Source: Mycolicibacter nonchromogenicus
GTDB taxonomy: Bacteria; Actinomycetota; Actinomycetes; Mycobacteriales; Mycobacteriaceae
Assembly: GCF_002101775.1 (NCBI RefSeq)
Contig: NZ_LQPI01000026.1
Location: forward strand, 1 to 64,000
DNA length: 64,000 nucleotides
Direction: 5' to 3'
The notes under the pieces were generated by a model. It had not been told where the DNA came from, did not search any database, and saw only the letters and a list, made by a program, of their open reading frames with translations. This document shows, piece after piece, positions 31,934-41,275 of the stretch. The translations under genes and the position numbers were made by a program. Each line of letters opens with the position of its first letter. Position 1 is the stretch's first letter.

Positions 31934-34782
31934 GCGGCCACGGCACCTCTCGTCCGGGGTATATGCGTGCGGTTCGCCGGCTGGCCTGGCCGCTGGTGAT
32001 CTTCTGGCTGCTGCTGACCGTCGGGCTCAACGTGCTGGTTCCACCGATCGAATCGGTGGCACGTGAGAACGCGGTGACCATGTCGCCACCGGACGCGCCG
32101 TCGATGATCGCCGCCAAACACATCGGCGCCACCTTCGAGGAGTTCGACTCCGACGCCATGGCGATGCTGGTGCTCGAGGGCGAGAGCGAGCTGGGCCCGG
32201 AGGCGCACCGCTACTACGACTCCGTGATCGCCAAACTGGTTGCCGATCGCGAACACGTCCAGCACGTCGCCGACCTGTGGGGCGACCCGATCACCGCCGC
32301 CGGGGTGCAGAGCACCGACGGCAAAGCCGCCTATGCGCAGATCAACACCGCAGGCGACCAGGGCAGCACCTTGGGCAACGAGTCTGTCGACGCGGTCCGC
32401 CAGATCGTCGCGTCGGTGCCCCCGCCGGACGGGGTCAAGGCCTACGTCACCGGTCAGGCGGCACTGACCACCGACATGAACGAGGCCGCCGACAAGAGCA
32501 TGCTCAAGATGATGGGCGTGACCGGTCTGGTCATCATCGTCATGCTGGCCATCGTCTACCGTTCCGCCGCCACCGTGGCGCTCGCGCTGGCGATGGTGGG
32601 CTTCGAGATGGGCAGCGCACGCGGACTCGTCGCACTGCTGGGACACCATGGCCTGCTCGGCTTTTCGACCTTCGTGGTGGCGATGCTGTCGTCGCTGGCT
32701 ATTGCGGCCGGGACCGACTATGCGATCTTCCTGATCGGGCGCTACCACGAAGCCCGCAATGCCGGCGAAGACCCCGAGACCGCCTGGTACTCGATGTTTC
32801 GCGGCACCTGGCACGTGATCTTGGGTTCGGGCCTGACCATTGCGGGCGCGTCGCTGTGCCTGCATTTCGCCCGGCTGTCCTATTTCAAGGCGCTGGGCAT
32901 CCCGTCGGCGCTGGGACTGCTGGTGGTGATCGCCGGTGCGCTCACCGTGGCCCCCGCTATCGTCGCGATCGCCTCCCGACACGGCCTGCTGGAGCCCAAG
33001 CGGGCCGAGGGCCGCGGTTGGCGGCGGATCGGAACTGCCAATGTCCGCTGGCCCGGTGCGGTTTTCGTGGCGGCACTACTGGTCACCCTCGCGGGCATGA
33101 TGGCGGTTCCCGGCATGAAAATCAGCTTCAACGACCGCCATTACATCCCGGCGAACCTGCCCGCGAACGTCGGCTACGACGCCGCCGAACGGCACTTCAG
33201 CGCCGCCCGGATGAACCCCGATGTGCTGATGGTCGAAAGCGACCATGACCTTCGCAATCCTGCCGACATGATCATCTTGGACCGGATCGCCAAGAACATG
33301 TTCCGCACCCGCGGGGTCGAGCGGGTGCAGAGCATCACCCGGCCGCTGGGCAGCCCGATCGACCACACCTCGATACCGTTCCAGATCAGCATGCAGGCGG
33401 TCCCGGTTCAGGAGAACCTGCAGTTCATGACCGACCGACTGTCGGACATGGTGAGGATGAGCGACGATCTGGGCGCCACCGTCGACTCCATGGTGCGGCT
33501 GCGCGAGCTGGTCACCCGGCTGAACAGCACCACCGACAAGATGAGCGTCGACATGACCGCGGTCACCGCGACCGTCGACGAGATTCGGGACCACATCGCC
33601 GATTTCGACGATGTCGTGCGGCCGATTCGCAACTACTTCTACTGGGAGCAGCACTGCCTCAACATCCCGGCCTGTGATGCGATCCGGTCGGTCTTCGACG
33701 CCTACGACGGCATGGACAGCTTCAGCGAGGAAATGCGGCCACTGCTGGCCGACTTGACCGAGGTGAACACGCTGATGCCGCAGCTGGTCGAGCAGTTCGA
33801 CCCGATGATCGCGGTGGCGAGATCGATGCAGGCCAGCCTGCTCACGATGCATTCGAGCTTCTCCGGCCTGGTGACCCAGATGTCGAGGATGACCGACACG
33901 GCCACCGAGATGGGCCGGGCCTTCGACGCCTCCAAGTCCGACGACTACTTCTATCTGCCCCCCGAGGCCTTCGACAACGCAGATTTCCAGAAGGGCCTCA
34001 AGCTCTTCCTGTCCCCGGACGGTACGGCGGCACGATTCATCGTCACCTACGACGCCGACCCGGCCACTCCGGAGGGCATCGCCATTGTCGAACCGATGCT
34101 GGCGGCCGCGCACGACGCGGTGAAGGGAACGCCGCTGACCGGCGCCAAGTTCTATCTGACCGGAACGGCGGCGGTGTACAAGGACATCCAAGTCGGCTCG
34201 ACCTACGACATCCTGATCGTCGGGGCCGCGGCAGTAACGCTGATCTTCATCGTCATGCTGCTGATCACCCGGGCGCTGGTCGCCTCCGCGGTGATCGTCG
34301 GGACGGTGTTGCTCTCGCTGAGCGCAGCGTTCGGCCTGACCGTGGTGGTGTGGCAGCACATCCTTGGACTGCAGCTGAACTGGATCGCGCCGGTCTTCGG
34401 GGTGATCATCCTGCTGGCGGTCGGCTCGGACTACAACTTGTTGCTGGTCTCCCGGTTCCAGGAGGAGATCGGCGCCGGGATCAAAACCGGGATCATCCGC
34501 TCAATCGGCGGCACCGGCTCGGTGGTGACCGCCGCCGGCCTGGTGTTCGCCTTCACCATGATGTCGATGGCGGCCAGTGACCTGTATTCGATCGGTCAGG
34601 CCGGCAGCACCATCGGCCTCGGCCTGCTGTTCGACACCCTGATCGTGCGGTCGTTCCTGACGCCGTCGATCGCGGCGCTGCTGGGACGATGGTTCTGGTG
34701 GCCGCAGAACATCCGGCGCGCGCCGCCCCGTCCCGCTCTCACCCGAGCCGATGTGACCCCGGTGACCGCGGGATCACCGTAG
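31930..34782 (+). CDS. MmpL family RND transporter
   Basis: A 950-residue RND-type membrane transporter with 12 predicted helices: one near residue 20, a block of five around 195-360, another single near 390, and a second block of five around 755-910. Between the helices lie two large periplasmic parts; the second (about 430-740) includes a helical coiled region typical of the MmpL4/5 group. GTDYAIFLIGRYHEA and GSDYNLLLVSRFQEE are the conserved helix-4 and helix-10 Asp-Tyr motifs that carry the proton. It exports a lipid, siderophore or drug together with MmpS. The neighbouring acyl-AMP ligase is convergent, not in its operon. Confidence 0.95.
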   Translation: MSGHGTSRPGYMRAVRRLAWPLVIFWLLLTVGLNVLVPPIESVARENAVTMSPPDAPSMIAAKHIGATFEEFDSDAMAMLVLEGESELGPEAHRYYDSVIAKLVADREHVQHVADLWGDPITAAGVQSTDGKAAYAQINTAGDQGSTLGNESVDAVRQIVASVPPPDGVKAYVTGQAALTTDMNEAADKSMLKMMGVTGLVIIVMLAIVYRSAATVALALAMVGFEMGSARGLVALLGHHGLLGFSTFVVAMLSSLAIAAGTDYAIFLIGRYHEARNAGEDPETAWYSMFRGTWHVILGSGLTIAGASLCLHFARLSYFKALGIPSALGLLVVIAGALTVAPAIVAIASRHGLLEPKRAEGRGWRRIGTANVRWPGAVFVAALLVTLAGMMAVPGMKISFNDRHYIPANLPANVGYDAAERHFSAARMNPDVLMVESDHDLRNPADMIILDRIAKNMFRTRGVERVQSITRPLGSPIDHTSIPFQISMQAVPVQENLQFMTDRLSDMVRMSDDLGATVDSMVRLRELVTRLNSTTDKMSVDMTAVTATVDEIRDHIADFDDVVRPIRNYFYWEQHCLNIPACDAIRSVFDAYDGMDSFSEEMRPLLADLTEVNTLMPQLVEQFDPMIAVARSMQASLLTMHSSFSGLVTQMSRMTDTATEMGRAFDASKSDDYFYLPPEAFDNADFQKGLKLFLSPDGTAARFIVTYDADPATPEGIAIVEPMLAAAHDAVKGTPLTGAKFYLTGTAAVYKDIQVGSTYDILIVGAAAVTLIFIVMLLITRALVASAVIVGTVLLSLSAAFGLTVVVWQHILGLQLNWIAPVFGVIILLAVGSDYNLLLVSRFQEEIGAGIKTGIIRSIGGTGSVVTAAGLVFAFTMMSMAASDLYSIGQAGSTIGLGLLFDTLIVRSFLTPSIAALLGRWFWWPQNIRRAPPRPALTRADVTPVTAGSP

Positions 34783-34790
34783 GACGCCGC

Positions 34791-36623
34791 TCAGTGCACC
34801 CCGAGGGTGCCCGCCAGATACTGCTCGCGGCAGGCGGTGCGGGCCAGCTTTCCACTGGTGGTGCGGGGGATGGCGCCGGCCGGGACGAATCGGACCTCGG
34901 CGGCGTTCACCCCGTGCACCCGCTGCACCCGGTCGCGAATGGCCGCGATGGCCGGCGCGGGGTCTTTGCGGCCGGCGCCGGTCGCGCGCTCGGCGGCGAT
35001 CACCAGCTGGTCGGCGGCCTCGGTCGGGACCGCGAACGCGACCACGTAGCCGCCACGCACCATCGGTGAGGCCGCCGCAACGCTGGCTTCGATGTCCTGG
35101 GGGTAGTGACCGCGTCCCCCGAGCGTGATCAGGTCCACCCTGCGGCCGGTCACGTAGAGCTCCCCGTCCAGGTAGAAGCCCAGATCGCCGGTGCGCAGCC
35201 ACCGGCAGTCGACCGGCGCCGAACCGGCATGGCTGCCGCGCTCCAGCCGTGACCTCAGGTGGGCGCCGAACGCGTGCCGGGTCTCCTCCGGCCGGCCCCA
35301 GTAGCCGGCGGTGACGTTGTCGCCATGCAGCCAGATCTCGCCGATGTGGCCGTCGGGTAACTCGGCGCCGGCCTCGGCGTCGACGATCACCGCCGACAGA
35401 CTGCGGGCGACCTGCCCGCAGGAGACGTGCGGCACCGCTCCCGCAGCATCGTCGGCCACCGGCACCGCCCGGCCGGCACCGAGTTGATCGCGGTCCAGAT
35501 ACAGCGCGCTCGCCTGCGCATCCGGGGCGATGGAGGCCACGAACAGCGTGGCCTCAGCAATCCCATAGGACGGCTTGATGGCGTTGGGCGGCAACCCATA
35601 TGGCGCGAACGCCTCGGTGAAGGTGGTGATCGCCGTCATGTCCACCGGTTCGGATCCGATGATCATCACGACGTTCGACAGGTCGATGTCGGCGTCCGGC
35701 GCCGGCAGGCCCCGTGCCGCGGTCAGCTCGTAGGCGAAATTCGGTGCGGCAGTGACCACCCGGCCTCTCCGCGAGGCGTCCGACAGGGCATGTATCCAGC
35801 GCTGCGGCCGGCGGATGAAGGCCGTCGGCGAGATCAGCGTGGAGTGTCCCCCATAGACCGCCGGAAATCCGATCATCGACAGCCCCATGTCGTGGTAGAG
35901 CGGTAACCAACTGAGGCCGTGCGTGTTTCGGTCCAGCATGTCGATGGCCAGGATCATCTGCAGCAGGTTGGTGCCCACCGATCGGTGGGTCACCTGCACG
36001 CCCACCGGTGCCCGCGTGGTGCCCGAGGTGTACTGCAGGTGTGACACCCCGTCGACGTCGATCTCGACGGGCAGGAACCCCGCCCCGGCGGAGTTCGGAA
36101 TCTCGTCCATCACGGCGACGCGCGGCCGCACCGGCTGCGGCAGCCGGCCCAGAAACTCCTCCACCACCTCGCGCGCCGCGGCCGTGGTCAGCACCGCCGT
36201 CGGCGTGCAGTCCCGCAAAGCGGTGTCGAGCCGCTCGGCGTGCCCCGGCAACTCGGGGGCGAACAGCGGCACCGCGACGGCTCCGCATTTGACGGCCGCA
36301 TAGAACCCGGTGACATAGTCCAGTCCCTGCGGCGCCAAGATCGCCACCCGGTCGCCGGGGACGGTGAGTTGTTGCAGCCGGGCGCCGATGGCACGCAGAC
36401 GCTCGCCGAGCTGCGTCCACGTCAGCTCCAGCGCCTGGCCCTCCACCGGACCGGCGAAGTCGAGGTAACGGAACGCCACCGCATCCCCCACGTGGGCGAT
36501 ATTGCGGTCGATCAGCGAGATCAGGGTGTCCCCCGGCGGCAGAACGATGCCGCCGTCGGAGTCCAGGCACTCCTCGATCTGCACCAGTCCGGTGGGGGCC
36601 GTCGAACGCTGCGGCTGCGTCAT
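34791..36623 (-). CDS. fatty acyl-AMP ligase (FadD31-like)
   Basis: A 610-residue adenylate-forming enzyme. Seen: the P-loop-like YTSGTTRAPVGVQVTHRS (about residues 186-203), WLPLYHDMGLSMIGFPAVYGG, the SYGIAEATLFVAS A5 motif, and WLRTGDLGFYLDGELYVTGR with the hinge Asp. The C-terminal RTTSGKLART holds the catalytic Lys. The YHDMGL signature and the loop around it are typical of FAALs, which make acyl-adenylates for polyketide synthases instead of acyl-CoA. No PKS is present in the window. Position near the isocitrate lyase suggests the FadD31 orthologue, from memory of M. tuberculosis gene order. Likely leaderless: TAGACT is seven bases before the ATG. Confidence 0.9.
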   Translation of the reverse strand: MTQPQRSTAPTGLVQIEECLDSDGGIVLPPGDTLISLIDRNIAHVGDAVAFRYLDFAGPVEGQALELTWTQLGERLRAIGARLQQLTVPGDRVAILAPQGLDYVTGFYAAVKCGAVAVPLFAPELPGHAERLDTALRDCTPTAVLTTAAAREVVEEFLGRLPQPVRPRVAVMDEIPNSAGAGFLPVEIDVDGVSHLQYTSGTTRAPVGVQVTHRSVGTNLLQMILAIDMLDRNTHGLSWLPLYHDMGLSMIGFPAVYGGHSTLISPTAFIRRPQRWIHALSDASRRGRVVTAAPNFAYELTAARGLPAPDADIDLSNVVMIIGSEPVDMTAITTFTEAFAPYGLPPNAIKPSYGIAEATLFVASIAPDAQASALYLDRDQLGAGRAVPVADDAAGAVPHVSCGQVARSLSAVIVDAEAGAELPDGHIGEIWLHGDNVTAGYWGRPEETRHAFGAHLRSRLERGSHAGSAPVDCRWLRTGDLGFYLDGELYVTGRRVDLITLGGRGHYPQDIEASVAAASPMVRGGYVVAFAVPTEAADQLVIAAERATGAGRKDPAPAIAAIRDRVQRVHGVNAAEVRFVPAGAIPRTTSGKLARTACREQYLAGTLGVH

Positions 36624-36630
36624 GCCCCGC

Positions 36631-36636
36631 AGTCTA
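36631..36636 (-). promoter_or_regulatory. -10 element TAGACT, leaderless start of the acyl-AMP ligase
   Basis: On the minus strand TAGACT lies exactly seven bases before the ATG at 36623, and no Shine-Dalgarno site is visible in between. Confidence 0.5.
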
Positions 36637-36705
36637 GAGCCTGCGTCGCTGTGGCGTCGCCAGCATCGGACGCGAAAGAGGCGTCACCACAATGGAGTTG
36701 GCGGA

Positions 36706-37065
36706 TCACATCGCCGGTTCGCGCAGCGCCAGACTGATGATGAGATAGCCCATGCAGATCAGCAGGTTGAGCGAGGCGATCATCACCCCGGCCACGACGA
36801 GCGCGTTCATCAGGCGTTGCCGGTTGCGCCGTGCCCGAGCCAGCCGCTGCTCCTGCTTGATCTCCGTGGCGGCGAGGGCGAACGCGTAGTCGACGGATTC
36901 CTCGGATGCCAGCGGCGCACCGAGCGCCATCTCACGCAGCCGCCCGGGCGGAATGCGCACGCCCACCCCCGCGAAGCGCCGGCTCATTCGACGTGCCGCC
37001 CAGCGGCCGAGCACCTGCGGTGTCTGCTCCCAGGGTTGTGCCCACCGGTCTGACCGGTACGTCAT
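36706..37065 (-). CDS. conserved mycobacterial membrane-anchored protein (Rv1914c-like)
   Basis: A 119-residue protein with a long basic N-terminal part (RWAARRMSRRF, RARRNRQR) and one C-terminal hydrophobic helix (about residues 88-113). Its position divergent from the isocitrate lyase 2 gene matches, from memory, Rv1914c beside Rv1915/Rv1916. No domain recognised. TAAGCT eight bases before the ATG suggests a leaderless transcript. Function unknown. Confidence 0.75.
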   Translation of the reverse strand: MTYRSDRWAQPWEQTPQVLGRWAARRMSRRFAGVGVRIPPGRLREMALGAPLASEESVDYAFALAATEIKQEQRLARARRNRQRLMNALVVAGVMIASLNLLICMGYLIISLALREPAM

Positions 37066-37214
37066 GAACCTTGAGCTTAGCCACTTCGGCCCACGAATCC
37101 GATGCCTTCGCGAGGTTCACAGCGCATCCGCAGCGCAGTGCTGACGATGTGGGCAAAACCGAACTATCGCCGCGCGGACGGCGGCACAATACGAGGAGTA
37201 AGAATGTGGGGACC

Positions 37215-37226
37215 GTCACATGTGAC
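37215..37226. promoter_or_regulatory. palindrome GTCACATGTGAC upstream of isocitrate lyase
   Basis: A perfect 12-base palindrome 92 bases before the chosen lyase start. It could be a regulator site in the leader. It lies within a possible N-terminal extension of the same reading frame, so its role depends on the true start. Confidence 0.35.
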
Positions 37227-37317
37227 CCGGCGGTTTAGCGAGACTCACGGAAGGAAAGACGAGGAGCAGGCGACGCTTCGACCGCCGCATCAACCCGGTG
37301 AAAGGGAACGAATTTCC

Positions 37318-39618
37318 ATGACGACCATCGAGACGAACCCATCGGCAAGCACACCGGTCGAGCGCGATATCGACGCCGACATCGCAGCGGTGCAGGAGTA
37401 CTTCGACAGCCCCCGTTTTGAAGGCATCACCCGTCTCTACAGCGCCCGCCAGGTCGTCGAGCAACGCGGCACCATCCCCTCCGACTACATCGTCGCCCGC
37501 GAAGCAGCGACCGCGTTCTACGCGCGGCTGCGTGAGCTGTTCGCCGCCAAGAAGAGCATCACCACCTTCGGCCCGTACTCGCCCGGCCAGGCCGTGGTGA
37601 TGAAGCGGATCGGTATCGAAGGCATCTACCTCGGGGGCTGGGCCACCTCGGCGAAGGGCTCCATCACCGAAGACCCCGGTCCTGACCTGGCCAGCTACCC
37701 GCTGAGTCAGGTTCCCGACGAAGCGGCCGGACTGGTGCGCGCCCTGCTCACCGCCGACCGCAATCAGCACTACCTGCGCCTGAAGATGACCGAGGAGCAG
37801 CGGGCCGCCACTCCGGCCGTGGACTACCGGCCGTTCATCATCGCCGACGCCGACACCGGTCATGGCGGTGATCCGCACGTGCGCAACCTGATCCGGCGCT
37901 TTGTGGAGGCCGGCGTGCCCGGCTACCATATCGAGGATCAGCGTCCCGGCACCAAGAAGTGCGGCCACCAGGGCGGCAAAGTGCTGGTGCCCTCCGACGA
38001 GCAGATCAAGCGGCTCAACACCGCCCGGTTCCAGTTGGACCTCATGGGCGTGCCGGGCATCATCGTCGCGCGCACCGACGCCGAGGCGGCCAACCTGGTC
38101 GAGAGCCGCTTCGACGAACGGGACCAACCGTTCATTCTGGGCACCACCAATCTGAAGATCCCGTCCTACAAGGCCTGCTTCCTGGCCATGACGCGGCAGT
38201 TCTTCAACTCCGGGATCACCGAGATCAACGGCCACCTGCTCTACGACCTGCCCGAGGGCGAGTACGCCGCGGCGGATGCCTGGCTGGAACGCAACGGCAT
38301 CACCGCGTTGATCACCAAAACCGCCGAAGGCTGGCGCAGCGACGGGCGCACCTCGGTGGACGGCATCTTCGATGACGTCGAATCGAAGTTCGTCGAAGCG
38401 TGGCAGAACGACGCCGGGCTGATGACGTTCGGCGACGCGGTCGCCAAGATGCTCGAGTTCGCCGAACGTGAAGGCGAGCCGAAGGACATGAGCGCCGCCG
38501 AGTGGCGGGAATTCGCCGCGCGAGCACCGCTGTACACCGCCCGGGAGAAGGCTGCTGAGCTCAACGCCGATCCCGGCTGGGACTGTGAGCGGGCCAGGAC
38601 ACCCGAAGGCTATTTCCAGGTGCGCGGCGGCATTCCGTATGCGATCGCCAAGTCCCTGGCGGCGGCGCCGTTCGCGGACCTGCTGTGGATGGAGACCAAG
38701 ACCGCCGACCTCGCCGACGCCCGGGAGTTCGCCGAGGCGATCCACGCCAAGTACCCGGACCAGATGCTGGCCTACAACCTGTCCCCCTCGTTCAACTGGG
38801 ACACCACCGGCATGACCGATGACGAGATGCGGGCCTTCCCCGCCGAGCTGGGCAAGATGGGGTTCGTCTTCAACTTCATCACCTACGGCGGCCACCAGGT
38901 CGACGGGGTGGCCTCCGAGGAGTTCGCCGCCACCCTGTTGCAGGACGGCATGCTGGCGCTGGCTCGCCTGCAGCGCAAGATGCGGCTGGTGGAGTCGCCG
39001 TACCGCACCCCGCAGACCCTGGTCGGCGGGCCGCGCAGCGATGCTGCGCTGGCGGCGTCGTCGGGTCGCACGGCCACCACCAAGGCGATGGGCGCCGGGT
39101 CCACCCAGCATCAACATCTGGTGCAGACCGAGGTGCCCAAGAAGCTGCTGGAGGACTGGCTGGCGCTGTGGGCCGAGCACTATCAGCTCGGCGAGAAGCT
39201 GCGTGCGCAGCTGCGGCCCACCCGTCCCGGCTCCGATGTGCTGGAGCTGGGGATCTACGGCGAGGGTGACGAGAAGCTCGCCAACGTCATCGTCGACCCG
39301 ATCAAGGACCGGCACGGCCGCAGCATCTTGACGGTGCGTGACCAGAACACCTTCGCCGAGAAGCTCCGGCAGAAGCGGCTGATCACGCTGTGTCACCTGT
39401 GGTTGATCCACCGGTTCAAGGCCGTGGCGGTGCACTACGTGACGCCCACCCAGGACAACCTGTATCTGACCGAGAAGATGAAGGAGAACGGCATCTTCTC
39501 CAGCGTCATTCAGGAGGTCGGCGAGATCATCGTCGCGGACGTCAACCAGCCGCGCATCGACGAGCTGCTGGCATCCGACGGGGAGGCGCTGGGCAAGCTG
39601 ATCACGAAAGAGGGCTGA
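37318..39618 (+). CDS. aceA: isocitrate lyase 2 (AceA, long form)
   Basis: A 766-residue isocitrate lyase, far longer than the 430-residue ICL1 because of an extra C-terminal domain; in M. tuberculosis H37Rv the same gene is split into Rv1915 and Rv1916. Here it is intact. Seen: [11 protein letters not shown], the [20 protein letters not shown] stretch with the catalytic Cys in KKCGH (about residue 215), [10 protein letters not shown], and NLSPSFNWD near residue 490. It splits isocitrate into glyoxylate and succinate for the glyoxylate and methylcitrate cycles during growth on fatty acids or sterols. The start MTTIETN fits other ICL2 proteins; ATG 37204, in frame with GAGGAG five bases upstream, is an alternative. 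Confidence 0.95.
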   Translation: MTTIETNPSASTPVERDIDADIAAVQEYFDSPRFEGITRLYSARQVVEQRGTIPSDYIVAREAATAFYARLRELFAAKKSITTFGPYSPGQAVVMKRIGIEGIYLGGWATSAKGSITEDPGPDLASYPLSQVPDEAAGLVRALLTADRNQHYLRLKMTEEQRAATPAVDYRPFIIADADTGHGGDPHVRNLIRRFVEAGVPGYHIEDQRPGTKKCGHQGGKVLVPSDEQIKRLNTARFQLDLMGVPGIIVARTDAEAANLVESRFDERDQPFILGTTNLKIPSYKACFLAMTRQFFNSGITEINGHLLYDLPEGEYAAADAWLERNGITALITKTAEGWRSDGRTSVDGIFDDVESKFVEAWQNDAGLMTFGDAVAKMLEFAEREGEPKDMSAAEWREFAARAPLYTAREKAAELNADPGWDCERARTPEGYFQVRGGIPYAIAKSLAAAPFADLLWMETKTADLADAREFAEAIHAKYPDQMLAYNLSPSFNWDTTGMTDDEMRAFPAELGKMGFVFNFITYGGHQVDGVASEEFAATLLQDGMLALARLQRKMRLVESPYRTPQTLVGGPRSDAALAASSGRTATTKAMGAGSTQHQHLVQTEVPKKLLEDWLALWAEHYQLGEKLRAQLRPTRPGSDVLELGIYGEGDEKLANVIVDPIKDRHGRSILTVRDQNTFAEKLRQKRLITLCHLWLIHRFKAVAVHYVTPTQDNLYLTEKMKENGIFSSVIQEVGEIIVADVNQPRIDELLASDGEALGKLITKEG

Positions 39619-39624
39619 GCACGG

Positions 39625-40272
39625 CTACTCGGGCCAGCTGTTGCCGAGAATCGTCTCCACGAAGTCCTGACGGTGCAACGACGGGTCGAAGTGTGCGAGC
39701 ACGTCGGCGTTCACGGTGCCGAATGTGCTGTCCGGGCGATGTTTGAAGCCGTCGTTGAAGGCGTGCAGGATGCGACGTTTGAAGTCGGGCCGCGGGTGCG
39801 CCGCGGTCACCGCGTCACGCAGGTCCGCGGTCAGGTCGTCACGGCCGAACCCGAGCACATCGGTTTCGACACCGGCGGTGACCAGGGCGATCTCCGGCTC
39901 CAGGAATTCGGGGATGCCCGGCGTGGTGTGCAGCGCGATGCTCAGCCACACCTTGCGGGCCTCGGCTTCGTCGATGCCGCGCTCCAGCAGGAAGGCGCGG
40001 GCGGCGTTGGCGCCGTCGACCTCGAAGCGCAGCTGCGACTCGCGGTAACGGTGGGTCAGGCCCAGGTCGTGAAACATGGCCCCGACATACAGCAGTTCCA
40101 AGTCGGGTGTCAGACCGCGCCGGCGGCCCTGCAGCACCCCGAACAGGTACACCCGGCGGGAGTGATGGAACAACAGGTCGTCTTCGGCATCACGAATGTA
40201 TTCGGTGGTCTCGCGCACCAGGGCGGTGTCGGGGATGACGACGCCGGCGATGGTGTCAACAGCTCTGGTCAT
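39625..40272 (-). CDS. HD domain-containing protein
   Basis: A 215-residue metal-dependent phosphohydrolase-fold protein. FHHSRRVYLFG (about residues 35-45) gives the first His, and AMFHDLGLTHRY (about 65-76) the HD pair; LSIALHTTPGIPEF supplies a later His. The build resembles the cyanamide hydratase-like HD group rather than nucleotide phosphodiesterases. AAGGGA lies near the start at 40272. The gene follows an SDR gene after 31 bases on the same strand, suggesting an operon. Substrate unknown. Confidence 0.85.
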   Translation of the reverse strand: MTRAVDTIAGVVIPDTALVRETTEYIRDAEDDLLFHHSRRVYLFGVLQGRRRGLTPDLELLYVGAMFHDLGLTHRYRESQLRFEVDGANAARAFLLERGIDEAEARKVWLSIALHTTPGIPEFLEPEIALVTAGVETDVLGFGRDDLTADLRDAVTAAHPRPDFKRRILHAFNDGFKHRPDSTFGTVNADVLAHFDPSLHRQDFVETILGNSWPE

Positions 40273-40303
40273 GATCTGGTTCCCTTCATCTCAAGCCGAG
40301 TAT

Positions 40304-41026
40304 TTATCCGGCGAGACTTCCGCCGCCATCGACTCCGATGGTCTGCCCGGTGATGTATCCGGCGTCTTCGTCCAGCAGGAAGCAGATCGCATGGGCGATC
40401 TCGGCCGGCTTCCCGACGCGGCGCATCGGAATGTTCTGCAGCAGTGCGCTTTCCCGCTCTGACCCGACGGGACTGCGTTTGCGGTACATCTCGGTCTCCG
40501 TGGGGCCGGGCGCCACCGCGTTCACCGTGATTCCGGTCTGCGCGAGTTCCCGCGCCCAGATCCGCGTGCAGGCTTCCAGCGCCGCCTTGGCCGCCGCATA
40601 CGGCGTTCGCTCCTGGGTACCCTGCGCGGTCAGGCTGGTGACATTGACGATGCGGCCCCAGCTGCGGTCGATCATGCCGGGCAACACCGCCTGAACCACC
40701 TGTACCGCGGTGCGCACGTTCAGGTCGTAGGTCTCAGACAGGTGATCGAGGTCCACCGAGCCGATCCGGCCGAAGTGCGCGAAGCCCGCGTTGTTCACGA
40801 CCGCGTCGACCCTGCCGTCGGCGAGGATCGTACCCAGGGTGCGCGCGGTGGCTGAGCGGTCAGCCAGGTCTACCGAATAGAACGCTCCCGGAAAGTCGCG
40901 CGGGGTGCTGCGGGCGATACCGATCGGCTCAAAGCCGGTGGCTGCCAGGCGGTCTGCGACTGCGCGCCCGATGCCCTTGGATGCACCGGTCACCAAAACT
41001 CGCCGTGTGGGGGTGGTCTGTGGCAT
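40304..41026 (-). CDS. SDR family oxidoreductase (FabG-like)
   Basis: A classical short-chain dehydrogenase of 240 residues: TGASKGIGRAV at the nucleotide site (residues 13-23), NNAGFAHFG (about 79-87), Ser in VNVTSLTAQG, catalytic YAAAK (about residue 148-152), APGPTETEM and the C-terminal TGQTIGVDGGGSLAG. It reduces or oxidises a carbonyl/alcohol with NAD(P). It precedes the HD gene and diverges from the UbiX-UbiD operon, so it may act on a related aromatic or cyclic compound. Confidence 0.92.
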   Translation of the reverse strand: MPQTTPTRRVLVTGASKGIGRAVADRLAATGFEPIGIARSTPRDFPGAFYSVDLADRSATARTLGTILADGRVDAVVNNAGFAHFGRIGSVDLDHLSETYDLNVRTAVQVVQAVLPGMIDRSWGRIVNVTSLTAQGTQERTPYAAAKAALEACTRIWARELAQTGITVNAVAPGPTETEMYRKRSPVGSERESALLQNIPMRRVGKPAEIAHAICFLLDEDAGYITGQTIGVDGGGSLAG

Positions 41027-41094
41027 CGGGGTTCCTCTCCTATCGCCTCTCGCCGTCCAGTCTCGGCGGTGAGCAGGGAAACCAGCGGTGGCTG

Positions 41095-41171
41095 ATCTGC
41101 CGCATATCCCACAGATTCAGACAAACGTCGGCTCGGAGCACGTGGCTGAATCTGTGGGAACCACGGCAGAT
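41095..41171. repeat. large interrupted inverted repeat between SDR and ubiX
   Basis: ATCTGCCG (41095-41102) is the reverse complement of CGGCAGAT (41164-41171), and CCCACAGATTCAG (41108-41120) of CTGAATCTGTGGG (41146-41158). On both sides five unmatched bases separate the two blocks, and the centre is 25 bases long. All 21 paired positions are exact. The element lies in the divergent promoter region and may be a twin operator or a cruciform or RNA hairpin. It shows no transposon-like coding content. Confidence 0.85.
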
Positions 41172-41202
41172 TTGGCTATCGCGGCAGCCTCAGAGCCGCA
41201 CC

Positions 41203-41228
41203 ACACTGGCGGCAGTTCGCCAGGGTGT
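41203..41228 (+). promoter_or_regulatory. hairpin in the ubiX leader
   Basis: CTGGCG (41206-41211) pairs with CGCCAG (41218-41223) around a six-base loop, and ACAC/GTGT outside could extend the stem with a two-base bulge. It ends about 48 bases before the ubiX start and could shape the leader RNA. Confidence 0.35.
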
Positions 41229-41275
41229 CGCCGCGCCGCGCTGGAGCCCGGCGATCGACTGGAAGGAGGACAGCG

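Noticed and set aside
37216..39435. 739-codon minus-strand ORF opposite isocitrate lyase
   Set aside because: Antisense shadow of a highly conserved gene; no domain, no ribosome-binding site.
41095..41171. Inverted repeat considered as an insertion-sequence remnant or terminator
   Set aside because: There is no transposase trace or target duplication, and it lies between divergent starts where a terminator is not expected.
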